From Saprospiraceae bacterium UBA2365 (GTDB lineage Bacteria > Bacteroidota > Bacteroidia > Chitinophagales > Saprospiraceae): 15,085 nucleotides of DNA. Numbering within the stretch: position 1 is the first letter of the stretch; each line of letters starts with the position of its first letter. Below are positions 8,030 through 15,085 of this stretch, piece by piece. Location: contig DDTL01000183.1 of NCBI GenBank assembly GCA_002344345.1, positions 1-15,085 on the forward strand, in the 5' to 3' direction. A program made the position numbers and the translations under genes. Below the pieces are notes generated by a model that was not told where the DNA came from, did not search any database, and saw nothing but the letters and a program-made list of their open reading frames with translations.

Positions 8030-8887
8030 ATGAAAGCAAAAACTCTTTCTTTTATTTTTATTGCTCTTTTAGGAGCAATTATGTTTATGGGTATCACTTC
8101 ATGCGGTGAAGAAGAACTTCCTCCAATTGACGGTTACAACACATCTGATGAAGTTGCATCAACCAATCTGATGGCTCATTGGGCTTTTGAAGGCGATGGT
8201 AAAGAAACCAAGTCAGGTGCTGTTCCTTCCCAAAAACTCAATGAATCATACGTTGATGGTTTGAAAGGAAAAGCAGTAAAATTTGCTGCGGGATACCTGG
8301 GATACAATGAAATTGCAGCATTGAACAGCCTGCCAAATGTGACGGTTTCACTTTGGGCCAATTTTAACAACAACGGTACACATGCTACACCTTTCTTCAG
8401 CATGACCAGAGCTAACGAATGGGCTGGCAATATCAACCTGATGGCAGAAACCGGATGGAAACCTGCCGGAAATGACACATTGGTTGTTAAAGGATTGGTT
8501 GTAACCAACAAAGACGGAAATCCTTCATGGCAGGATTCAAGAAACGAACCTTCCAAGGGTGGTGTTCAGGTACCTAAAGGCGTTAATGCCTGGCATCAGG
8601 TTGTAATGAGCTGGGATGGCGCTACTTCATTGTTCAAAATCTATGTAGATGGTGTAAAAGTAAGTAACCCGGAATGGGAACAAAGAGGAACAACAGGTCC
8701 TTTGAATTTCTATACTCCGACCAAACCTTTGATCGGTGCATGGGGAACCAACCTTCCTGGCGGTGGAACTGCAGAAGCATGGCAAAAACCTATGACAGGT
8801 ATGGTTGACGAATTGAGAGTTTTCAACAAAGCACTTTCAGATGCTGAAATTGGAGCTCTTTACAAACTTGAGTTGGCTGGTAGATAG
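8030..8887 (+). CDS. LamG-domain (concanavalin-like) lipoprotein, candidate surface glycan-binding protein
   Basis: Probable SusE/F-position glycan-binding protein, 285 residues. The signal peptide ends in lipobox GITSC (C25) followed by GEEEL, an acidic stretch typical of surface-exported Bacteroidota lipoproteins. From about residue 47 to the end it is a Laminin_G_3/concanavalin-like beta-sandwich: LMAHWAFEGDGKETKSG, GLKGKAVKF, VTVSLWANF, NAWHQVVMSWDG, FKIYVDGVKV, then the closing MVDELRVFNKALSDAEIGALY. No catalytic signature is evident, although this fold also occurs in glycosidases. The gene directly follows susD in the operon and is closed by a strong hairpin, so it groups with the uptake module. 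Known SusE/F proteins have other folds, so this would be a functional replacement (inference from position). Confidence 0.8.
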   Translation: MKAKTLSFIFIALLGAIMFMGITSCGEEELPPIDGYNTSDEVASTNLMAHWAFEGDGKETKSGAVPSQKLNESYVDGLKGKAVKFAAGYLGYNEIAALNSLPNVTVSLWANFNNNGTHATPFFSMTRANEWAGNINLMAETGWKPAGNDTLVVKGLVVTNKDGNPSWQDSRNEPSKGGVQVPKGVNAWHQVVMSWDGATSLFKIYVDGVKVSNPEWEQRGTTGPLNFYTPTKPLIGAWGTNLPGGGTAEAWQKPMTGMVDELRVFNKALSDAEIGALYKLELAGR

Positions 8888-8908
8888 TCCGGAGTTGTTT
8901 TCATACTA

Positions 8909-8935
8909 TGGAGAAAGCTCCTGGAGCTTTCTCCA
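8909..8935 (+). terminator. Strong hairpin after the LamG gene, possible partial terminator or mRNA-end stabiliser
   Basis: Arms TGGAGAAAGCTCC (8909-8921) and GGAGCTTTCTCCA (8923-8935) are perfect 13-bp reverse complements around one base, giving a practical 12-bp stem with a CTG loop. Only AATTTCC follows instead of a long T-run, so complete termination is uncertain. It could protect the 3' end of the susC-susD-LamG message and lower expression of the enzymes downstream. Confidence 0.6.
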
Positions 8936-8980
8936 ATTTCCATAAAACTCATCAGTCGGTAATCATATAGTGTAGTATCA

Positions 8981-9006
8981 AAATGTGTGTTTTAGCTTAC
9001 ACATTT
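8981..9006. repeat. Inverted repeat upstream of the GH144 gene
   Basis: AAATGTGT (8981-8988) and ACACATTT (8999-9006) are perfect 8-bp arms with a 10-nt spacer, 77 bp before the GH144 start codon. It could be an operator or leader hairpin. I found no TAnnTTTG promoter match in 8936-9082, so whether the enzyme genes have their own promoter is open. Confidence 0.3.
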
Positions 9007-9082
9007 AGTATTAATATTATTTACCAATTCCCCATATAAGAATTATCAGGTAAAAAACAGATCACGGATAAAAATAATTCAG

Positions 9083-10732
9083 ATGAAATTTCCTTATGTT
9101 GGTTTATTCCTCATGCTCTTAATTTTTAATCATTCATGTGATCCGATCGAATCAATACCTGAATCTTTGGAAGTTAACAGCCTATCTATCAATGGAATAA
9201 TAACCAATGACCTGAAAGGATCAACTGTATTACCCGAGATACGGGTAAGATTTAACAAACCTGTTGATATTTCGATCGCTCAAAATGTAATCGTTCTCAG
9301 TCAAAGCGGTGCACCGGCAACAATAAACATCATTTCAGAAAATGATGATTCTACCCTGATCATCCAACCCAAAAACCCTTTAAGATACATTACAAGATAT
9401 GATTTCATCATTTATAACCAGCTTTCTTCTAAGTCAGGCGAGACGCTGAGCAATGCATTGCAGGCAAGCTTGACCACAGAGATTGATCCAAATCCAAAAT
9501 TTTCCAATATCTCTGATGAAGATTTATTAACATTGGTCCAGGAGCAGACTTTCAGATATTTTTGGGAATTCGGTCATCCTGTATCAGGACTTGCGAGAGA
9601 AAGAAACAATTCGGGAGATCTGGTCACTTCCGGTGGTTCAGGCTTTGGCGTAATGAGTGTCATTGTAGGCATCGAACGAGGATTCATAACCCGGCAGCAA
9701 GGTTTGAACCGACTGCTTATCATGACAGATTTTTTAAAAAATAAAGCTGATAGATTTCATGGTGTTTTCCCTCACTGGCTGAATGGAGTGACCGGTAAAG
9801 CCATAGCTTTCAGCACCAAAGACGATGGCGGTGACCTGGTTGAAACTTCTTACCTGATAGCAGGCTTACTTGCAGCTTCTGCGTATTTCGATCAATCTGA
9901 TGCGGATGAAGCAACATTGAGGCAAACCATAAAAGATATTTGGGAAACAGTTGAATGGTCCTGGCATACAAAAAACGGTCAAAATGTTCTTTACTGGCAT
10001 TGGTCTCCAAAATACAACTGGGAAATGAATCATCAGATCCGTGGGTATAATGAAGCATTGATCACATATGTGCTTGCAGCTGCTTCTCCGACCTACCCTG
10101 TCTCGAAAGAGGTTTATGAGCAGGGATGGGCTCAGAACGGCACCATTAAAAATGGTAAAAGTTTCTATGGAATAACACTGCCACTCGGCTACGATTTTGG
10201 AGGTCCACTGTTTTTTGCCCATTATACATTCCTCGGAATCAATCCTTTAGGACTGAATGATCAATTCGCAAATTATGAAGAACAAGTTGTAAATCACTCA
10301 AAAATCAATCATGCTTATTGCGTTAGCAATCCAAGAAATTTCTATGGATATCACTCCCAATGTTGGGGACTGACTGCCAGTGATAACAATACGGGGTATA
10401 GCGCTCACAGCCCAACCAATGATAAAGGTATCATTTCACCAACTGCTGCTTTGTCCTCAATGCCATATACTCCCTCAGAATCAATGGAGGCTTTAAAATA
10501 TTTCTATTATGTATTGGGAGACAAAACTTTCAGAGAATTTGGTTTTATTGATGCATTCAGCCTACATTACGGATGGTTTGCATCCTCATTTCTGGCTATA
10601 GACCAGGGCCCGATCATTGTTATGATTGAAAACCACCGGACAGGTTTGATCTGGGATTTATGCATGAACCAACCAGATTTCAGATATGGTTTAACTAAGT
10701 TAGGATTTTCCAGCACCAAATACAATTTTTGA
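9083..10732 (+). CDS. GH144/glycoamylase-family lipoprotein, predicted endo-beta-1,2-glucanase
   Basis: Predicted surface glycoside hydrolase, 549 residues. The signal peptide ends ...FNHSC with C19 as probable lipidation site (the lipobox is not ideal). Residues of about 31-132 resemble a bacterial Ig-like (Big_5) domain (STVLPEIRVRFNKPVD, NPLRYITRYDFII). From about 145 to the end is the alpha/alpha-barrel of the glycoamylase Pfam family, which includes GH144: LVQEQTFRYFWEFGHPVSGL, GSGFGVMSVIVGIERGF, FSTKDDGGDLVETSYLIAGL, YDFGGPLFFAHYTFLGINP. The D247-x3-D251-x2-E254 pattern agrees with acidic residues that, as I recall, were needed for activity in the Chitinophaga beta-1,2-glucanase CpSGL. 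Databases often call such proteins glucoamylase, but the characterised GH144 activity is endo-beta-1,2-glucanase. The adjacent gene is an esterase 43 bp downstream, so co-expression is likely. Family membership is firm, exact substrate less so. Confidence 0.85.
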   Translation: MKFPYVGLFLMLLIFNHSCDPIESIPESLEVNSLSINGIITNDLKGSTVLPEIRVRFNKPVDISIAQNVIVLSQSGAPATINIISENDDSTLIIQPKNPLRYITRYDFIIYNQLSSKSGETLSNALQASLTTEIDPNPKFSNISDEDLLTLVQEQTFRYFWEFGHPVSGLARERNNSGDLVTSGGSGFGVMSVIVGIERGFITRQQGLNRLLIMTDFLKNKADRFHGVFPHWLNGVTGKAIAFSTKDDGGDLVETSYLIAGLLAASAYFDQSDADEATLRQTIKDIWETVEWSWHTKNGQNVLYWHWSPKYNWEMNHQIRGYNEALITYVLAAASPTYPVSKEVYEQGWAQNGTIKNGKSFYGITLPLGYDFGGPLFFAHYTFLGINPLGLNDQFANYEEQVVNHSKINHAYCVSNPRNFYGYHSQCWGLTASDNNTGYSAHSPTNDKGIISPTAALSSMPYTPSESMEALKYFYYVLGDKTFREFGFIDAFSLHYGWFASSFLAIDQGPIIVMIENHRTGLIWDLCMNQPDFRYGLTKLGFSSTKYNF

Positions 10733-10775
10733 AAAAGACCGTCTAAAACAACAACGTGGAAATTTGAAATCAACC

Positions 10776-11552
10776 ATGAATTCGATCCAAAAACAAATAA
10801 ATTTATTGAAAATTCTCCATCCGAAAAAAGCAATCATCAGACGGGGAAAGCACAAATCAGCAATGATCCTGATTTTTTTTTTAATTCCAGGTCTTACACT
10901 TTTTGGACAGCTCCAAACAAAAGGTAAATTAATTGAGGTAAAACCCGAAAATGGATATGCTTATGTTTTACACCAGCCCGCAGAATGCACTTCCTCCAAA
11001 CCTTTGATAGTTTTCCTTCACGGATCGGGGGAAAAGGGCGATGATCTGGAATTGGTAAAAGTTCACGGACCATTGAAATATTTGAAAACCAATTACCTGG
11101 ATGCTTATGTTTTAGCACCGCAATGTCCACAAAATGAATATTGGCAAAATGAAAAACTGGATGTATTGATCAAGAAAATCATCTCAGAATATAAAATCGA
11201 TTTGAATTGTATTCATTTAACGGGATTAAGTATGGGTGCCTGGGGAGCATGGAATTATGCTGTGTCAAAACCTGAGATTTTAGCTTCGCTGGTTCCTATT
11301 GCCGGATTTGTCGACAGAATTCCGATGCTTGAAGCCTGTAAATTGAAAGATACACCGGTTCGGATATATCATGGATTGCTGGACGATGTTGTGGATATTT
11401 TTTATTCAAACGAAATATACAAAAGGTTACGCATTTGTTCTCAGAAAGTTGAGCTGACCATTTTTGAAGGTGCAAATCACGATAGCTGGACCCAGGTCTA
11501 TAATGATCCAAATATCTATTCCTGGATGCTGGCAAATAGAAAAACTGAATAG
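10776..11552 (+). CDS. Exported alpha/beta-hydrolase, predicted carbohydrate esterase (COG4099-like)
   Basis: Serine esterase of the predicted-peptidase/phospholipase-carboxylesterase type, 258 residues from ATG 10776. All catalytic elements are visible: oxyanion-hole motif HGSGEKG (82-88), nucleophile Ser152 in GLSMGAWGAW, acid Asp203 or Asp204 in YHGLLDDVV, and His235 in GANHDSW. The N-terminus is basic for about 29 residues, then hydrophobic (MILIFFLIPGLTLFGQ, 30-45), suggesting an unusually long signal peptide or an anchor. An in-frame TTG at 10764 and an ATG at 10863 are alternatives, but the latter would lack a basic n-region. It sits 43 bp after the GH144 gene and is very likely co-transcribed. 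By context it could remove ester substituents, for example succinyl groups on beta-1,2-glucans, so that the glucanase can act. This is inference, as the family also includes acetyl and feruloyl esterases and peptidase-annotated members. Confidence 0.78.
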   Translation: MNSIQKQINLLKILHPKKAIIRRGKHKSAMILIFFLIPGLTLFGQLQTKGKLIEVKPENGYAYVLHQPAECTSSKPLIVFLHGSGEKGDDLELVKVHGPLKYLKTNYLDAYVLAPQCPQNEYWQNEKLDVLIKKIISEYKIDLNCIHLTGLSMGAWGAWNYAVSKPEILASLVPIAGFVDRIPMLEACKLKDTPVRIYHGLLDDVVDIFYSNEIYKRLRICSQKVELTIFEGANHDSWTQVYNDPNIYSWMLANRKTE

Positions 11553-11630
11553 GACGATACATGCGAAAATTATAATATAGTTATTTTTTTAATGTATAAA
11601 ATATTTTATTACAGATAATAAAACAATAAT

Positions 11631-14600
11631 ATGCTCAAGATATCTATACTTCCAACGCTTTTGTTAATCCCATATTTCCTTTTAGGACAATATATGTATC
11701 CACCTTCTTTATATGAAATATCAATGGCACCTGACTGGGCCAGGGAAATGTACAGCAACCATGCGGATTTTTTTAAGGTGGAACAATTATATAATTCATA
11801 TTACAAAAAAAATGAATTTGTAAAAACTTACCATACACAATATTATAAAAGATGGAAAAAATTGCATCAACCTTTTGTACAACCAGATGGTTCTTGTAAA
11901 TTGCCGGAACTATCCGAGAGAATACATCAGGTCCTATACCATAAGCAACAGTTGGGGAATATTGCAGAAAGAGTTGGTAGCTGGAAACTTTTGGGACCTG
12001 TGCAGGTTTTTAACAGCAGTGGACAACCCGGACATGACCAGACAAATGTATATTCTATAGACCGGTCTGAAGCCAACCCTGATGTGCTTTATTGCGGCAC
12101 TGAACCTGGCGAGGTCTATCGCTCGGACGACCTGGGCCAATCATGGCATAACATATCACTCCGTCAACACTTTGGAGGTGGTGTAAACGCGATTGAATCT
12201 TCTCCTGAAAATGTTGATCTGGTCTTTGCAGGTTCAGGTATGGGTGTTTTCCGCTCAGATAACGGTGGAGACACCTGGGAGTTAACACTTGGGCTGAATT
12301 ATCAGAATGTTTCAGAGATCCTGGTACATCCCGAGTTTTCACAACGGGTATTCGCCTGCACAGATGCCGGTTTGTTTGTATCAGAAGATCAAGGTTTAAG
12401 TTGGATGCAGATTTATACAGAAAAAGTGTATGACATAAAGGTTCACCCTGAAAATCCTCAGATACTTTATTTGGTAAAAAACAATCCCGTCAATCATATC
12501 TGTGAGTTTTTCAGATCCACTGACTCAGGAACAACCTGGTCAAAACAAACTGAAGGCTGGTTCAATTCCCTGGACGATGCGAGATACGATGGTGGCGCAA
12601 GACTTGCGGTTACCAAAGCAAACCCGGCTGTTGTTTATGCTTACCTCATCGGTGAAGCAAAAGCCGGAGACCTGGGATTTATTGGCGTTTACAAAAGCTC
12701 AGACAACGGAGCAAGCTGGACTTGTATCACTGGTGAAACCGGTGGTCCATATTCTGATGAACATCCAAATCTGGCGATCGGCTGGCCTGGTTGGGATTAT
12801 CATCAGGGATTTTACAACTGTGCGATCATGGTCAGCAACACCGACGAAAATCACATTTTGGTTGGAGGTTTGAATCTTTGGAAATCCCTGGATGGAGGAA
12901 ATTCCTGGGCACCACATGCAGGATATCGTGGTGGTCCATTGAGCATGCACGTGGATGTTCAGGACATGCGACCATCCGGCAATGAATACTGGGTGACAAC
13001 CGATGGAGGTATCTATTTTTCAACAGATTTCTTTACCGAACAACCGGATTTCACCATGAAAGGTATTCATGGTTCAGATTACTGGGGATTTGGCAGTGGG
13101 TGGAATGAAGATGTTTTGGTGGGTGGATTGTATCACAATGGCAACCTTGCCGGTTATGAAAAATATAATTTTGGGGAATTCCTGTCCTTAGGCGGCGGTG
13201 AAGCACCTACTGGTTATGTCAACCCGGGTAATAGCCGCAAAACTTATTTTTCTGATATCGGGGGTAAAATCATTCCTGTCAACATTTTTGATCCAATATC
13301 ATCTTTCAGTTTTGGGAAAGCTCCCAATGAAAGCTATTGGTCCGCATCCAGCAGCGAAATGGAATTTCATCCGGCATGTTACAACATCGCGATACTTGGA
13401 AATGAAAATAAACTTTGGAAGACAACAGACGGAGGTAGCAACTTCTTGACTTTAGCTGCTTTTGGGGATCAACCCGGAGACAGGATACAATACATTGAAT
13501 GGAGCCGAAGCAATCATGATGTGATCTATTGCAATCAGCAAATGGAAAACGGCGCCAATGGCATTCTTTGGAAAACAGTAGATGGAGGCTATACCTGGAA
13601 CATGGTCAACCTTCCTTCAGGTTACAGCCACAGAATGTTGATTAGCTTAGATCCATTGGATGAAAATACGCTTTGGCTCGCCTATCCTTCCGCTGACAAT
13701 GCCGAAAAAATATATAAAACCCAGGATGGCGGACAAAGCTGGGTAAATCTCACTACGGAAAAACTTTATCATCAGGAAGCCCATAGTATACTTCATATTG
13801 GAGCCACTGATGGCGGGATTTACTATTGCACCAACAATACCGTTTATTATCGAAATAATGAAATGAATGACTGGGTGATCGCTGCCAATGGATTGCCTGA
13901 TTTTTTTAATTCCAATATTGCCAGACCGTTTTATCGTGATAATAAGATCAGGATAGCCTCTTATGGTAAAGGGATTTGGGAAGCACCATTAGAGGAAAAC
14001 CCTCAATTTGTGATTCCCCAGATCATGGCCGACAAATTGCGTGCACAATACATCTGTGAGATCGATTCATTTTATTTTGATGACTATTCGGTTGTTGCAC
14101 ATGAGGGAACCACCTGGAAATGGCAATTTGAAAATGGCTCCCCTGCATTTTCTGAAAAAAGAAACCCGGCTGTTTTATTCGAAAACGAAGGTGTTCACCG
14201 TGTTTTTCTCGGAATCACTGATAAAAATGGTCAAACTTTTCATGATACATTATCTGTTGAAGTCAATTATTTTAAATCAGATAAACCATTGAATGAAGGA
14301 TTTGAAGGCGGTTTCTTCCCTGAAGGATGGCATCAGGTTGCACAAAATAACGGAGGTTCGTGGTCCATTGCAGGAACCGGTGCATATGGAATATCTGATT
14401 TTTCCGCCATCTTCGACAATTTCAACTATGATGCATTGGGAGAATCAAGTGATCTGAGGGTAAAAACGTCAATAGAAGCGGGTAATGCATCCATATTGAC
14501 ACTGGACATTGCCTACGCTGAATACGGTTACCCCTATTCGGACACTTTGGAAATTCTCATTTCTACAGATTGCGGAGCTACATTTACTTCCCTTTATTAT

Positions 14601-15053
14601 AAAGGAGGACAGGATCTTGCAACGCATCCCAATTCAGATCAGCATTTTATACCGGGAGAAACCGATTGGCGTACAGACTCACTGATCTTACCCGAATTTT
14701 CAGATAAAACAGACATCATTCTTGCTTTCAGGAACCATGGACATTGGGGCAATAATATTTATGTAGATAATATATCTATCGATGGCCATTCAGTGGGTAT
14801 AAACACCATTACCGAAAATAACTTCACTTTCTACCCCAACCCTGTCAGAGCCGGACAATACATCCGTTTTATCAATCAGAATGAACCGCTTTTATTGACC
14901 ATACTGGATACAGCAGGCCAAAAGATATCGTCCTGCCACATCAATGGAAAAGATGGTACATTTTGTATTCCGGATAACCTGATCCCGGGAAAATACCTGA
15001 TCAATCTCAGGAATTCAAATAAGATCGCAAACAGGGTATTGATCGTTTATTAA
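11631..15053 (+). CDS. Large T9SS-secreted Asp-box/sortilin-like repeat protein with PKD-like and adhesin-like domains
   Basis: Secreted or cell-surface protein of 1140 residues, specific function unknown. Signal peptide 1-19 (...YFLLG). Residues of about 115-785 form a BNR/Asp-box (VPS10/sortilin-like) propeller region. Nine Asp boxes of pattern S/T-x-D-x-G-x-x-W/F occur at 165-172, 209-216, 251-258, 296-303, 356-363, 419-426, 598-605, 649-656 and 697-704. A PKD-like domain follows at about 808-880 (TTWKWQFENGSPAF). A MAM/cleaved-adhesin-like sandwich spans about 888-1052 (NEGFEGGFFPEGWHQVA through NNIYVDNISIDG). The end is a type A T9SS sorting domain from about 1064 (FTFYPNPVRAGQYI ... LIPGKYLINL). 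Asp-box propellers occur in GH74 xyloglucanases and sialidases, but I cannot identify catalytic residues. It may be an adhesin, a binding scaffold or an uncharacterised enzyme. It begins 78 bp after the esterase with no clear promoter or terminator between, so it may be the last gene of the operon. Bases 15054-15085 hold nothing recognisable. Confidence 0.8.
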   Translation: MLKISILPTLLLIPYFLLGQYMYPPSLYEISMAPDWAREMYSNHADFFKVEQLYNSYYKKNEFVKTYHTQYYKRWKKLHQPFVQPDGSCKLPELSERIHQVLYHKQQLGNIAERVGSWKLLGPVQVFNSSGQPGHDQTNVYSIDRSEANPDVLYCGTEPGEVYRSDDLGQSWHNISLRQHFGGGVNAIESSPENVDLVFAGSGMGVFRSDNGGDTWELTLGLNYQNVSEILVHPEFSQRVFACTDAGLFVSEDQGLSWMQIYTEKVYDIKVHPENPQILYLVKNNPVNHICEFFRSTDSGTTWSKQTEGWFNSLDDARYDGGARLAVTKANPAVVYAYLIGEAKAGDLGFIGVYKSSDNGASWTCITGETGGPYSDEHPNLAIGWPGWDYHQGFYNCAIMVSNTDENHILVGGLNLWKSLDGGNSWAPHAGYRGGPLSMHVDVQDMRPSGNEYWVTTDGGIYFSTDFFTEQPDFTMKGIHGSDYWGFGSGWNEDVLVGGLYHNGNLAGYEKYNFGEFLSLGGGEAPTGYVNPGNSRKTYFSDIGGKIIPVNIFDPISSFSFGKAPNESYWSASSSEMEFHPACYNIAILGNENKLWKTTDGGSNFLTLAAFGDQPGDRIQYIEWSRSNHDVIYCNQQMENGANGILWKTVDGGYTWNMVNLPSGYSHRMLISLDPLDENTLWLAYPSADNAEKIYKTQDGGQSWVNLTTEKLYHQEAHSILHIGATDGGIYYCTNNTVYYRNNEMNDWVIAANGLPDFFNSNIARPFYRDNKIRIASYGKGIWEAPLEENPQFVIPQIMADKLRAQYICEIDSFYFDDYSVVAHEGTTWKWQFENGSPAFSEKRNPAVLFENEGVHRVFLGITDKNGQTFHDTLSVEVNYFKSDKPLNEGFEGGFFPEGWHQVAQNNGGSWSIAGTGAYGISDFSAIFDNFNYDALGESSDLRVKTSIEAGNASILTLDIAYAEYGYPYSDTLEILISTDCGATFTSLYYKGGQDLATHPNSDQHFIPGETDWRTDSLILPEFSDKTDIILAFRNHGHWGNNIYVDNISIDGHSVGINTITENNFTFYPNPVRAGQYIRFINQNEPLLLTILDTAGQKISSCHINGKDGTFCIPDNLIPGKYLINLRNSNKIANRVLIVY

Positions 15054-15085
15054 TATTCTATTTAATATATATATTACTGAATAAG

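Noticed and set aside
8176..8556. 126-codon open frame on the - strand inside the LamG gene
   Set aside because: It is fully antisense to a convincing coding gene, shows no recognisable domain or own initiation region, and fits a chance open frame opposite biased codons. The other short frames overlapping the large genes were rejected for the same reason.
9083..10732. Starch-acting glucoamylase as product name
   Set aside because: The name comes from the Pfam family label. The sequence matches the glycoamylase/GH144 type, whose characterised members act on beta-1,2-glucan.
11596..11609. 14-bp AT-only palindrome ATAAAATATTTTAT before the last gene
   Set aside because: Low-complexity AT-rich spacer makes this likely by chance, and no promoter element accompanies it.
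11631..15053. GH74 xyloglucanase or sialidase identity for the Asp-box protein
   Set aside because: Asp boxes are structural and shared by many propellers. I could not locate the catalytic acids of GH74 or the arginine triad of sialidases.
1..15085. CRISPR arrays, tRNA or rRNA genes, insertion sequences, integrase sites
   Set aside because: No spaced repeat arrays, no tRNA cloverleaf, no transposase or integrase frames and no long terminal inverted repeats were seen.

Overview
The window is one polysaccharide utilization locus (PUL) from a Bacteroidota bacterium. All genes lie on the + strand. SusC-like and SusD-like proteins sit next to each other, several products carry lipoprotein signals, the -33/-7 promoter is of Bacteroidota type (TTG-N19-TAAATTTG), and the last protein ends in a type IX secretion (T9SS) sorting domain. 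The T9SS signal, moderately AT-rich DNA and kinase-less triple-Y/LuxR regulator point to an environmental lineage (Saprospiria, Chitinophagia or Flavobacteriia-like) rather than gut Bacteroides. The exact taxon cannot be read from the sequence.

Layout. 1-265: an intrinsic terminator of an upstream gene, then the promoter region of the regulator. 266-3040: a large membrane-spanning regulator with a periplasmic beta-propeller sensor, Y_Y_Y domain, one membrane helix, coiled coil and C-terminal LuxR-type helix-turn-helix, with no histidine kinase. 3041-3330: a compact control region containing an inverted repeat, a perfect 8-bp direct repeat with an 11-bp period, a strong promoter match and a leader of about 180 nt. 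3331-8887: the outer-membrane uptake module, made of a SusC-like TonB-dependent transporter, a SusD-like lipoprotein and a LamG-fold lipoprotein in the SusE/F (surface glycan-binding protein) position. 8888-9082: a strong hairpin and a second inverted repeat. 9083-11552: a GH144/glycoamylase-family lipoprotein followed 43 bp later by an exported alpha/beta-hydrolase esterase. 11631-15053: a 1140-residue T9SS cargo protein with nine Asp-box repeats, a PKD-like domain and an adhesin/MAM-like domain.

How the parts may work together (inference). The characterised activity of GH144 is endo-beta-1,2-glucanase, so the best substrate guess is a beta-1,2-glucan such as the cyclic glucans and osmoregulated periplasmic glucans of Proteobacteria. 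These polymers often carry ester substituents such as succinyl groups, which would give the adjacent esterase a role. The LamG and SusD lipoproteins would capture the glycan, GH144 would cut it at the surface, and SusC would import the oligosaccharides. No beta-glucosidase (GH3-type) for the final sophorose step is visible; it may lie beyond the window. The regulator probably senses a product in the periplasm and activates the susC promoter through the direct repeat. The strongest points for follow-up are the operator-like repeats and the pairing of esterase with GH144.
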